Of a DNA stretch of 15,625 nucleotides, positions 6,390-13,468 are shown piece by piece. The notes beneath the pieces are model-generated. The model worked only from the letters and a program-made list of their open reading frames with translations, was not told the DNA's origin and made no database searches. Made by a program: the position numbers and the translations under genes. Positions within the stretch are counted from its first letter, which is position 1, and each line of letters opens with the position of its first letter. Origin of the DNA: an uncultured Clostridium sp. (GTDB lineage: Bacteria; Bacillota; Clostridia; Lachnospirales; Lachnospiraceae); assembly GCA_902464345.1 (NCBI GenBank), contig CABQJA010000040.1:1-15625 (forward strand). Direction: 5' to 3'.

Positions 6390-7373
6390 ATGAAGAAAAA
6401 ATTTCTCCTCTCTGTGCTCTGTATCGGACTGGTTCTTCTGTCCGGATGCAGCAATGGGAAATCCAATATCCGCTTCGGTGCGGCCGGTATCGGCGGTATG
6501 TATTATTCATTTGCCTCTGCCTTTGCCGGAATTGTTGCCGGATCCGACTCCGGTTACACGATCGAGGTTAAAAACACGGCCGGTTCAGAAGCGAATCTGC
6601 GACTGCTGTCCGAGAATTATATCCAGCTTGCGATTGCACAAAACGATCTGATCTATGATGCCTATTACGGAACCGGTTCTGCAGATGAACCGTCCCTCAC
6701 CGGCTATTCCGCCATTGCAGGCTTATATCCGGAGGCCTGTCAGCTCGTAGTCCGGAAAGACTCTGCGATCCATAGCATTGATGACCTGCAAGGGAAAACG
6801 GTCAGCATCGGTGCCAGCGAGTCCGGAACCGAACGCAATGCACAGCAGATCCTTACGACCAGCGGTCTGACCGATAGTCTGGTCACTACCGTCAATCTGG
6901 ATTATACCGAGGCTGCTGACAGTCTCCGGTCCGGCGAGATTGATGCCTTTTTCTGTACTGCCGGCATCAAAACCACAGTTATCGAAGAACTGACCAGACA
7001 GTGTGACATCCGTCTGATCGGGCTTGATGAAAAGCTGCGCAGCCGCCTATGTACCGCTTATCCGTTCTATTCCGAGTTCACGATCCCGGCCAACACCTAC
7101 ACCGGACAGACCGAGGATATCACAACCTTAAGTGTACAGGCCGTTCTGTTAGCCAATGACCGTCTGTCTGATAAGACCGTACAGGATCTTACAGAGGCTC
7201 TGTTTGCTCATGCACAGGAGCTGCAATATAGCGTTGCTGTCGATATGGCACTGTCGGAAGAAGCTGCCGTTTCGGATGTCAGCATTCCATTTCATCCCGG
7301 TGCGGCTGCCTATTATGCAGATCATGGCATTTCTGTAGATACCGGAGAATCCGAAAACGAAACTCAACCATAA
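6390..7373 (+). CDS. TAXI family solute-binding lipoprotein
   Basis: The 327-residue protein has a lipoprotein signal: a KKK N-terminus, a hydrophobic stretch and lipobox LLSGC with C20. It would be anchored outside the membrane. The mature part matches the TAXI solute-binding proteins of TRAP transporters: RFGAAGIGGMYYSFASAFA (28-46), IEVKNTAGSEANLRLL (58-73), QLAIAQNDLIYDAYYG (78-93), GKTVSIGASESGTE (about 135-148) and LRSGEIDAFFCTAG. Length is normal for the family. TAXI proteins bind small anionic ligands, and at least some bind glutamate. The next gene, 13 bases on, is GltS, and no TRAP membrane subunit is present nearby. That pairing suggests glutamate or a related dicarboxylate as ligand (inference). 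AAAGGA about eleven bases before the ATG is a moderate ribosome binding site. Confidence 0.9.
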   Translation: MKKKFLLSVLCIGLVLLSGCSNGKSNIRFGAAGIGGMYYSFASAFAGIVAGSDSGYTIEVKNTAGSEANLRLLSENYIQLAIAQNDLIYDAYYGTGSADEPSLTGYSAIAGLYPEACQLVVRKDSAIHSIDDLQGKTVSIGASESGTERNAQQILTTSGLTDSLVTTVNLDYTEAADSLRSGEIDAFFCTAGIKTTVIEELTRQCDIRLIGLDEKLRSRLCTAYPFYSEFTIPANTYTGQTEDITTLSVQAVLLANDRLSDKTVQDLTEALFAHAQELQYSVAVDMALSEEAAVSDVSIPFHPGAAAYYADHGISVDTGESENETQP

Positions 7374-7386
7374 AGGAAGACATAAC

Positions 7387-8574
7387 ATGAAGATTGAATT
7401 AGATATGTATCAGACCCTGGCCATTGCGGTTCTGGTTCTGATGCTTGGAGCTTTTTTGAAAAAACAAATTTATTTTCTGGAGAAATTCTGCATTCCCTCT
7501 CCGGTCATCGGCGGACTGCTTTTTGCGATCTTTACCTGCGTCTGCTACAGCACCGGTCTGGCGGAATTCTCCTTTGATGACACCCTGCGTGAGGTCTGCA
7601 TGGTATTTTTCTTTACCTCGGTCGGCTTTCAGGCGAATCTGAAGGTCTTAAAAAGCGGAGGGAAATCTCTGGCAATCTTTCTCGGATTGATCATCCTGCT
7701 GATCACACTGCAGAACCTGCTCGCCATCGGTATGTCCAAGCTGCTCGGTCTGGATCCGCTGATTGGTATGTGTACGGGCTCGATTCCTATGGTCGGCGGC
7801 CACGGTACCGCCGGTGCCTTCGGTCCGGTTCTGGAGGACTTCGATGTCACAGGTGCCACCACGATCTGTACCGCAGCTGCTACCTTTGGTCTGATTGCAG
7901 GCAGTCTGATCGGCGGCCCGATCGCCAAGCGGCTGATTGAGAAGAAGAACCTGCTCGCTACCGTAGTTCCGGAGGATGACAGCCTTCTGGTCGAGGATGA
8001 GAAAAAGCATGAACGGCATACCAATATGTATCCGGCAGCCGTATTCCAGCTGATCCTCGCGATTGGTCTCGGAACGATCTTCTCCTGGCTGTTAACAAAG
8101 ACCGGTCTGACCTTCCCAATCTATATCGGTGCCATGATTGCTGCGGCTCTGATCCGTAATATCGGTGAGTATTCCGGCAGATTTGACATCCACATGGGCG
8201 AGATCAATGACATCGGCGGTATTGCCCTGTCCCTGTTCCTTGGAATTGCCATGATCACATTAAAGCTCTGGCAGCTGGCATCCCTGGCTCTGCCACTGTT
8301 CATCCTGCTGATCAGTCAGGTAATTCTCATCTGTCTCTTTGTATACTTCATTGAGTTCAATGTTATGGGACGTGACTATGATGCGGCCGTTTTAGTTGCC
8401 GGTACCTGCGGCTTCGGTATGGGTGCCACACCGAATGCGATGGCCAATATGCAGGCGATCTGTGATAAATATGCCCCTTCCGTTAAGGCATATCTGCTCA
8501 TTCCACTGGTCGGCAGCCTGTTTGCAGACTTTATCAACAGTCTGGTCATTACGTTTTTTATCAACCTGTTATGA
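7387..8574 (+). CDS. gltS: Sodium/glutamate symporter GltS
   Basis: The 395-residue inner-membrane protein matches E. coli GltS along its whole length. Conserved stretches include the N-terminal IPSPVIGGLL (36-45), the first re-entrant loop MVGGHGTAGAFG (135-146) with the GGHGT signature, TFGLIAGSLIGGP, SLSLFLGIAM-like ALSLFLGIAM, LWQLASLALP, YDAAVLVAGTCGFGMGATPNAMANMQAI (second re-entrant loop) and a C-terminal LVGSLFADFINSLVI. The family imports glutamate with sodium by a two-fold inverted-repeat fold. A hydrophilic loop at about residues 198-214 (EDDSLLVEDEKKHERH) separates the halves. AAGGAAGA precedes the ATG, and the TAXI gene ends 13 bases upstream, so the two are almost certainly cotranscribed. 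This suggests an accessory binding protein feeding a secondary carrier that normally works alone. Confidence 0.95.
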   Translation: MKIELDMYQTLAIAVLVLMLGAFLKKQIYFLEKFCIPSPVIGGLLFAIFTCVCYSTGLAEFSFDDTLREVCMVFFFTSVGFQANLKVLKSGGKSLAIFLGLIILLITLQNLLAIGMSKLLGLDPLIGMCTGSIPMVGGHGTAGAFGPVLEDFDVTGATTICTAAATFGLIAGSLIGGPIAKRLIEKKNLLATVVPEDDSLLVEDEKKHERHTNMYPAAVFQLILAIGLGTIFSWLLTKTGLTFPIYIGAMIAAALIRNIGEYSGRFDIHMGEINDIGGIALSLFLGIAMITLKLWQLASLALPLFILLISQVILICLFVYFIEFNVMGRDYDAAVLVAGTCGFGMGATPNAMANMQAICDKYAPSVKAYLLIPLVGSLFADFINSLVITFFINLL

Positions 8575-8626
8575 TCGGAAGATTGATGATTCAGACTATA
8601 TTTAATAAGTAGAGAGGTTCATTATC

Positions 8627-8815
8627 ATGCTGTTTAAGAAAAAGAAATATATCAAAGCTGACTATAATCTAACCTATGATAATCTGGCGATTCCGGAGAT
8701 CCATACGAAGAAGGAAACGACCCATACTTCAACGGATACGGATGAAAAGCCGTCCATCTCCTATGATGGTGTGGCAATTCCGGAAATCCATCCTAAAAAC
8801 CAGAAGCAGTCTTAA
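8627..8815 (+). CDS. Small hydrophilic protein with a duplicated YDxxAIPEIHxK motif (62 aa)
   Basis: The gene lies between gltS (52 bases) and the NSS transporter (37 bases) on the same strand, with GAGAGG nine bases before the ATG. The sequence is MLFKKKKYIK at the N-terminus, then YDNLAIPEIHTK (17-28), a Thr/Asp/Glu-rich linker (TTHTSTDTDEKPS), YDGVAIPEIHPK (46-57) and a short polar tail. There is no membrane segment, cysteine or signal peptide, so it is probably cytosolic and flexible, perhaps touching the membrane through the lysine cluster. Codon differences between the copies (GCG/GCA, CCG/CCG, GAG/GAA) show the protein motif is kept more than the DNA. It is not like the known small subunit of NSS methionine/alanine transporters, which is a membrane helix. 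I do not recognise a family; a binding partner role for one of the adjacent carriers is a guess. Confidence 0.78.
   Translation: MLFKKKKYIKADYNLTYDNLAIPEIHTKKETTHTSTDTDEKPSISYDGVAIPEIHPKNQKQS
8675..8797 (+). repeat. Two 36-bp coding repeats (8675-8710 and 8762-8797), 87-bp period
   Basis: The repeats encode YDNLAIPEIHTK and YDGVAIPEIHPK. Nine of twelve residues are identical, including the unbroken AIPEIH core, with several synonymous changes. The spacer is a 17-residue polar linker (51 bases). Confidence 0.85.
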
Positions 8816-8839
8816 CTGCCTTCATATAATTATTAATTC

Positions 8840-8846
8840 GGGAGAG
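8840..8846 (+). promoter_or_regulatory. Ribosome binding site of the NSS transporter (decides the start)
   Basis: GGGAGAG lies six bases before the ATG at 8853. The frame is open further upstream, but that extension overlaps the 62-residue gene out of frame and lacks homology, so the start at 8853 is chosen. Confidence 0.75.
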
Positions 8847-8852
8847 AACATT

Positions 8853-10181
8853 ATGAAAACAAAACAACGCGATTCTTTTAACAACAAATGGGGCTTTATT
8901 CTGGCCTGTATCGGTTCGGCAGTCGGCATGGGAAACATCTGGATGTTTCCTACCAGAGTGTCCATGTATGGCGGTGGCTCCTATCTGATTCCTTATTTCA
9001 TCTTCGTTGCACTGATCGGTTTTACCGGCGTGATCGGTGAAATGAGCTTCGGACGTGCTACACGCTCCGGTCCTGTCGATGCCTTTGCCTATGCCTGCGG
9101 TACCCGTGGCAAGCGTAAGGTCGGTGAACTCTTAGGCTACATTCCGGTCCTCGGTGCCCTTGCCATGGCAATCGGTTATACCGTCGTTATGGGATGGATC
9201 CTCAAATATATGATCGGTACCTTTACCGGCTCTACTCTGGCTCCTGCAGATACAGACGGCTTTGCGGCAGAATTCGGCGGCATGGCATCCGCATTCGGTA
9301 ACAACCTCTGGCAGATCGTTGCTCTGGTCATCGGCATTGCAATCCTGATGTTCGGTGTCAGCCGCGGGATCGAAAAAGCGAATAAGATCATGATGCCGAT
9401 CTTTTTCCTGCTCTTCGTTGTCCTCGGCATCTATGTGGCATTCCAGCCGGGTGCGATCGAGGGATATCGTTACATCTTCCGGATTGACCCACAGGCCCTT
9501 GCCGATCCTAAGACCTGGATTTTTGCACTCGGACAGGCATTCTTTTCTCTGTCCGTAGCCGGAAACGGTACTTTGATCTACGGCTCCTATTTACCGGATA
9601 AGGAAGACATTCCGGCTGCTGCCGGCAGAGTTGCCTTCTTCGATACACTGGCTGCCCTGCTTGCCGCTCTGGTCATCATTCCCGCAATGGCAACGACCGG
9701 TGCCCAGCTGAATCAGGGCGGTCCCGGTCTGATGTTTATCTATCTGCCGGCTCTGTTTAAGTCTATGCCGGGTGGACGGATCATTGCCATCATTTTCTTT
9801 GTAGCTGTTTTCTCTGCCGGGTTATCCTCCCTCATTAATTTATATGAGGCACCGATTGCAACCGTGCAGGAGAAGCTACACCTTGACCGGAAGGCTGCCT
9901 GCGGAATCATTGCAGGAATCGCACTCGTCGTATCGATCTGCATTCAGGGAATCGTATCCGGCTGGATGGACATTCTCTCCATCTACATCTGTCCATTGGG
10001 TGCCGGTCTTGCCGGTGTCATGTTCTTCTGGATATGCGGCAAGAAATACGTGGAGACACAGGTCAATACCGGAAGGGAGAAGCCTTTCACCAATAAGTTC
10101 CTTCCGATCTGCAAATATGTTTACTGTCCAATCTGTATTCTGGTTTTAATTCTGGGTATTATTTTAGGCGGAATCGGTTGA
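8853..10181 (+). CDS. NSS (SNF) family sodium-dependent transporter, atypical substrate site
   Basis: The 442-residue membrane protein has the LeuT fold, probably with 11 segments. TM1 carries WGFILACIGSAVGMGNIW (13-30), followed by GGGSYLIPYF (40-49) and GEMSFGRATRSGP. TM3 has Y109 and W115, TM6 has FFSLSVAGNGTLIYGSYL (230-247), and TM8 has AGLSS (322-326), a sodium-2 site element. The family couples sodium entry to uptake of amino acids or amines. Compared by eye with LeuT, the outer-gate arginine (RFP) is methionine (M31-F32-P33), although the partner aspartate appears kept (D373). The TM6 unwound GFG/GMG is A236-G237-N238, losing the aromatic cap of the pocket. The substrate may therefore not be an ordinary hydrophobic amino acid. 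It is last in the TAXI/GltS/small-protein operon, and its 3' end overlaps the convergent GNAT gene by 18 bases. Confidence 0.93.
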   Translation: MKTKQRDSFNNKWGFILACIGSAVGMGNIWMFPTRVSMYGGGSYLIPYFIFVALIGFTGVIGEMSFGRATRSGPVDAFAYACGTRGKRKVGELLGYIPVLGALAMAIGYTVVMGWILKYMIGTFTGSTLAPADTDGFAAEFGGMASAFGNNLWQIVALVIGIAILMFGVSRGIEKANKIMMPIFFLLFVVLGIYVAFQPGAIEGYRYIFRIDPQALADPKTWIFALGQAFFSLSVAGNGTLIYGSYLPDKEDIPAAAGRVAFFDTLAALLAALVIIPAMATTGAQLNQGGPGLMFIYLPALFKSMPGGRIIAIIFFVAVFSAGLSSLINLYEAPIATVQEKLHLDRKAACGIIAGIALVVSICIQGIVSGWMDILSIYICPLGAGLAGVMFFWICGKKYVETQVNTGREKPFTNKFLPICKYVYCPICILVLILGIILGGIG

Positions 10182-10763
10182 TTCCGCCCTGTGACTCTCC
10201 AGCTCCTCAAACGGAATGACCGGTTGTGGACAATCTGTGTGCTCTCCGATCTGCTTTTCCATCCATACCATATTATACCACCGACCAAACTTATATCCGC
10301 ACTGAAAAAATTCACCAACCAGCCGATAGCCAAGATGTTTATGAAATTCCACACTGTTCTTTGTCAGGTATTCATCCTCCTGCTCCGGATATCCGATACA
10401 GGCATTCAGATTCAGGATATTTTGCTGTGCCAGAGACTGTTCCAGTGCTGCATACAGTTTCTTTCCGATTCCCATTTTCTTTCTGGATATATCTACATAA
10501 ATCGTGGTCTCAACCGCCCAGTCATAGGCCGCCCGCTCCTTAAACGGTCCCGCATATGCATAACCGATGATCACTCCGTCCTTCTCTGCTGCCAGATAAG
10601 GGTAGTGCTTTAAGGTATGCCGGATTCGTTCCCGAAACTCCTCGATCCCCGGCACCTCATATTCAAACGTAATCGCCGTATCCGTTACATACGGTGCATA
10701 AATCGCAAGTATCGCTTCCGCATCTTCCACAGTTGCTGTCCGGATTCTGACCCCGTTTTCCAT
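10164..10763 (-). CDS. GNAT family N-acetyltransferase, phosphinothricin acetyltransferase-like
   Basis: The 199-residue cytosolic protein transfers acetyl from acetyl-CoA to an amine. The N-terminus IRTATVEDAEAILAIYAPYV (7-26), TAITFEYEVP (29-38), GYAYAGPFKERAAYDWAVETTIYVD (67-91) and the acetyl-CoA loop KKMGIGKKLY (95-104), then FHKHLGYRLVG, are typical of the PAT/MddA/YwnH subgroup. Members of that subgroup acetylate phosphinothricin, methionine sulfoximine/sulfone or related amino acids. The last 30 or so residues (QIGEHTDCPQPVIPFEELESH and on) extend past the usual domain end. GGGAGG lies ten bases before the ATG. It follows the YhgE/Pip gene by 53 bases with no terminator between, so it may be read from that operon as well as from its own candidate promoter. 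Substrate unknown. Confidence 0.88.
   Translation of the reverse strand: MENGVRIRTATVEDAEAILAIYAPYVTDTAITFEYEVPGIEEFRERIRHTLKHYPYLAAEKDGVIIGYAYAGPFKERAAYDWAVETTIYVDISRKKMGIGKKLYAALEQSLAQQNILNLNACIGYPEQEDEYLTKNSVEFHKHLGYRLVGEFFQCGYKFGRWYNMVWMEKQIGEHTDCPQPVIPFEELESHRAESTDSA
10167..10188. terminator. Perfect hairpin over the convergent gene ends
   Basis: GGCGGAATC, loop GGTT, GATTCCGCC: a 9-bp perfect stem lying inside the last codons of both the NSS gene (plus) and the GNAT gene (minus). Neither side has a good T run (TAAAATAAT on the minus side), so it is a weak or bidirectional terminator, or an mRNA 3'-end stabiliser. Confidence 0.5.
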
Positions 10764-10815
10764 ATCACTGCTGCCTCCCTGCCAAATTCTGATTTATAAT
10801 TACTCTCTGGTACTC

Positions 10816-10824
10816 ATTATAACA
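10816..10824 (-). promoter_or_regulatory. Possible extended -10 promoter for the GNAT gene
   Basis: TG-T-TATAAT on the minus strand overlaps the TAA stop of the upstream YhgE/Pip gene, 53 bases before the GNAT start. The matching -35 (TAAAGA) is poor. An extended -10 alone could suffice. Confidence 0.35.
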
Positions 10825-12958
10825 TGATTCCGGAATCTTCTTTACTCCGTTCTATCTTTGCATTCAACTTCCGGAACGGAATTGCGATCACCAGTCCGAT
10901 CATGAGTGATATTATCACATAAATTCCAAGCACTCCGATGCATTTCCAGTAAGTCATTCCATACATTCCGCCAATTGTCTCACGTAATGCATTCATGCCA
11001 TACGGAAATGGAAGGAATTTATAAATCCGCTGATAAATCATCGGAAGTACCTCAATCGGGAAAGAACCACCGGCACCTGCCACCTGAATTACCATAATGA
11101 TGACCGCCAGCGCTTCACCGACATTCTCAAATGCAACTGTCAGCGAATACATAAATAATGTAAATACAAAGCTGCAGAACGAACATGCAAACCATAGCAG
11201 GAACGGATTCACACATTGGATCCGGATATATAGCAGATTTCCAAGTGCCGTTAACAGTGCCTGCCCTTGTCCGATCAGGAAGAATGTGATATAACGGCCA
11301 AAATATTTCTGATATGGTTTTACATCCGGTACGTCCTCATCCGGCAGTACCTTCACATGAATAATCGCCACCAGAACCAAAGCCCCGACCCACAGTGCCA
11401 GAACTGTATAAAACGGTGACATCGCCGAACCATAATTTTCAATCGGATAAATCTCTTTTGTCTCCATATTTACCGGTGATGATAAATACCTGCCCAGAGA
11501 CTCCGGATCCGTTTTTAAAAGCTTCACTACTGTCTGATACTGATCACTCATCCCAAGCGAATCCAGCTTCACAATCAGCGTATCTAATGCATTCTTTAGA
11601 TTCTGCGCCGCCTCCAATGACTCGGATAAACTGGCCTTACTTAAATCCAGCGTCTGATCATAGGAGTCCAGTGCCCCGGATACTTCATCAAAATCACCAT
11701 CGATACCATATAGAATCGCCTGCGTCTGATTTAAAGAGTTCTGCATGGAAAGGATTGTTGTCTCCAACTGTCCCTTTACCGAATGATCAAACTCCTCTTT
11801 TAAGGACTTTACCTGTGCCTTACTGTTTTCGATTTCCTCCGACACCTGAAGCTTTAAGGTTTCCACAGATGCATTTCCGGCTTTTATATTCTTCTGCACT
11901 TCCTTTAAGTCCGCTTCGATCTTATCCAAACTCTCCCGGATTGCCTGAATCTTAGCCGCCACTGCCGGATCATCCTCCCACTCCTTCACACTGTTTTCAA
12001 ATAACTGCCGGATCAGATCCATCATATCGATCAGATTCTGAATCCTGATTTCGGACAATTCTCCGTGGTCATCCAGCTCCTCCAGCATATTCTTAATCAG
12101 TAGTGCAACTGTATCCAGATTATCTGCAATTGTATCCAGATTGGCTGATATGATATCCGCCAGTGCACCTGCATTCATGCTTCCTGCTGTCATAGCCACC
12201 TGCATCGTATTCACGGTATTGGCGCCCTCGTCTACCATCATATTCAGATTCGGTATCATAACCTGTGTAGTCGCGATCAGGCTGGATGCGGAATTGGTAA
12301 TTCCTTCAAAAGAATTCAACAGTGCAATATAATCATCCAGACTACTGCTTAATGTCTGCAGTTGAGCTGTCATAAGATTCATGACGGAATCCGATGTCAC
12401 TCCGTTTTCTGCCATCAGGTCATCCGCCTTCAGCAATACCTCTGCCAGACTGCTCACAAATGTCGCATTTACCTGTTCCTGTACCGCTGTTTTCGCCTTT
12501 GACGTAATCTTCGGTGCAATGGCATTCTTTTTCTCATTCTCATAATATATCATCTGCGGATGCTCGACTTCTCCATTTAAGAAACTGATCATGTCCTTTG
12601 AGAAATCCTCCGGTATGATCATTGCCGCATAATATTCGCTGCTGTAAACACCGTCCTTTGCCGCATCTTCCGACTCTACGAACTGCCAGCCCATGGTCTG
12701 GTTGGCTTTCAATGCATCAACTACACTATCTCCGATATTCAGCTTCACACCTCCAAGATCCACACCTTTATCTCCGGAGTAAACTGCAATCTTAAGATTA
12801 GAAGTGGCATCCGGACCGTAAGGGTCCCAGTTGGACAGGATATTAAACCAGGCATAAAGAGACGGTATGATGATCAGACCGATCACAACGACCACAGCAA
12901 CCACATTCGTCCGTATTCTTTTCCAATCATGGTAAAACACCCGAATTATATTCTTCAT
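10817..12958 (-). CDS. YhgE/Pip family membrane protein (ABC-2-like), copy 1
   Basis: The 713-residue protein has the typical family layout. It begins MKNIIRVFYHDWKRIRTN and a first membrane segment (about 18-38) ending IPSLYAWFNI. A large extracellular region (about 40-510) contains DPYG, YYAAMIIPEDFS, YYENEKKNAIAPKIT and long coiled-coil stretches. The C-terminal membrane domain has about five segments (roughly 514-536, 556-577, 586-606, 609-630, 670-694), with IYPIENYGSAMSPFYTVLALWVGALVL and FPFPYGMNALRETIGGMYG. Relatives include the Lactococcus phage infection protein Pip and B. subtilis YhgE; the fold is related to ABC-2 permeases and to EsaA/YueB of type VII secretion. Molecular role is not settled. 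A full AGGAGGTG eight bases upstream lies inside the preceding gene, whose stop overlaps this ATG. No ATPase gene is adjacent in the window. Confidence 0.93.
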   Translation of the reverse strand: MKNIIRVFYHDWKRIRTNVVAVVVVIGLIIIPSLYAWFNILSNWDPYGPDATSNLKIAVYSGDKGVDLGGVKLNIGDSVVDALKANQTMGWQFVESEDAAKDGVYSSEYYAAMIIPEDFSKDMISFLNGEVEHPQMIYYENEKKNAIAPKITSKAKTAVQEQVNATFVSSLAEVLLKADDLMAENGVTSDSVMNLMTAQLQTLSSSLDDYIALLNSFEGITNSASSLIATTQVMIPNLNMMVDEGANTVNTMQVAMTAGSMNAGALADIISANLDTIADNLDTVALLIKNMLEELDDHGELSEIRIQNLIDMMDLIRQLFENSVKEWEDDPAVAAKIQAIRESLDKIEADLKEVQKNIKAGNASVETLKLQVSEEIENSKAQVKSLKEEFDHSVKGQLETTILSMQNSLNQTQAILYGIDGDFDEVSGALDSYDQTLDLSKASLSESLEAAQNLKNALDTLIVKLDSLGMSDQYQTVVKLLKTDPESLGRYLSSPVNMETKEIYPIENYGSAMSPFYTVLALWVGALVLVAIIHVKVLPDEDVPDVKPYQKYFGRYITFFLIGQGQALLTALGNLLYIRIQCVNPFLLWFACSFCSFVFTLFMYSLTVAFENVGEALAVIIMVIQVAGAGGSFPIEVLPMIYQRIYKFLPFPYGMNALRETIGGMYGMTYWKCIGVLGIYVIISLMIGLVIAIPFRKLNAKIERSKEDSGIML

Positions 12959-13452
12959 GCCTGATCCACCTCCTCTGCATTTTTCTCTGCGCTCTCTTCA
13001 TCCTGTGCAGGTTCTTCCGTCATTTTCTCCGTGGCTTTCTCTGCCGTTATTTCCGCTTCTTCCATTGTTCCCTTCTCCGGTTTCTGCGCCGCCTCGACAT
13101 TCTGGATCACTGTACGCAGTTTTTCCTCCATCTGCTCCACGTTCTCTCCGATCAGGGTTTCCCGTTCATTTCTCTCCCCATTAGAGATCTCATTCATTTT
13201 CTGCTGCAGTTTATCGTCTATATACTCAATAAAAATCAAATATCCTGCCAATATAAATAAGGATACGATCCATAAAATCAGAAATACCGTCTTTGAACTT
13301 CCAGTCAGAAACAGCAGGACCAGAAATACAGGTGGTATAATAAACAGACATTTCAATCCAATCTTAATCCGCTTCTGGTTCTTTCTGTGAATCTCCTCTT
13401 CATAGGCGACCAGTTTTCCATAAAGTTCCTCATAGTTTTCTTTCTTTTCCAT
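12955..13452 (-). CDS. Small two-helix membrane protein with acidic tail, between two YhgE/Pip genes
   Basis: The 165-residue product starts with a charged helix (MEKKENYEELYGKLVAYEEE). Two membrane segments follow (about 31-50 and 55-76, with SSK between), then a probable coiled coil (78-121) and a low-complexity Glu/Ala/Lys/Thr tail (123-165) rich in acidic residues. The ATG at 13452 has AAGGTG six bases upstream. A GTG three codons earlier (13461) is also in frame but sits too close to its GGGAG. It starts 16 bases after the upstream YhgE/Pip gene and its stop overlaps the downstream YhgE/Pip start (ATGA), so it is firmly part of this operon and is likely a partner of one or both large proteins (inference). 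I do not recognise a named family. Confidence 0.85.
   Translation of the reverse strand: MEKKENYEELYGKLVAYEEEIHRKNQKRIKIGLKCLFIIPPVFLVLLFLTGSSKTVFLILWIVSLFILAGYLIFIEYIDDKLQQKMNEISNGERNERETLIGENVEQMEEKLRTVIQNVEAAQKPEKGTMEEAEITAEKATEKMTEEPAQDEESAEKNAEEVDQA
12967..12974 (-). promoter_or_regulatory. Shine-Dalgarno of YhgE/Pip copy 1, inside the preceding coding region
   Basis: AGGAGGTG, a full match to the anti-SD, is eight bases from the ATG at 12958 and also encodes part of the last residues (EEVDQA) of the small membrane protein. It supports coupled but strong initiation. Confidence 0.75.
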
Positions 13453-13468
13453 CTGTATCACCTTCTCC

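Noticed and set aside
8676..8852. 59-residue N-terminal extension of the NSS transporter
   Set aside because: It runs out of frame through the 62-residue gene, is Arg-rich without homology, and the ATG at 8853 has its own ribosome binding site.
11395..11955. 186-codon plus-strand frame inside YhgE/Pip copy 1
   Set aside because: It is antisense to a well-supported family member and has no domain, no good ribosome binding site and shadow-like composition.
13123..13184. Low-complexity Glu/Ala/Lys/Thr region in the small two-helix protein suspected of being a frameshift artefact
   Set aside because: Codons stay in frame to a stop that overlaps the next ATG, and the next gene's Shine-Dalgarno lies just downstream in the same coding region, so it appears genuine rather than broken.
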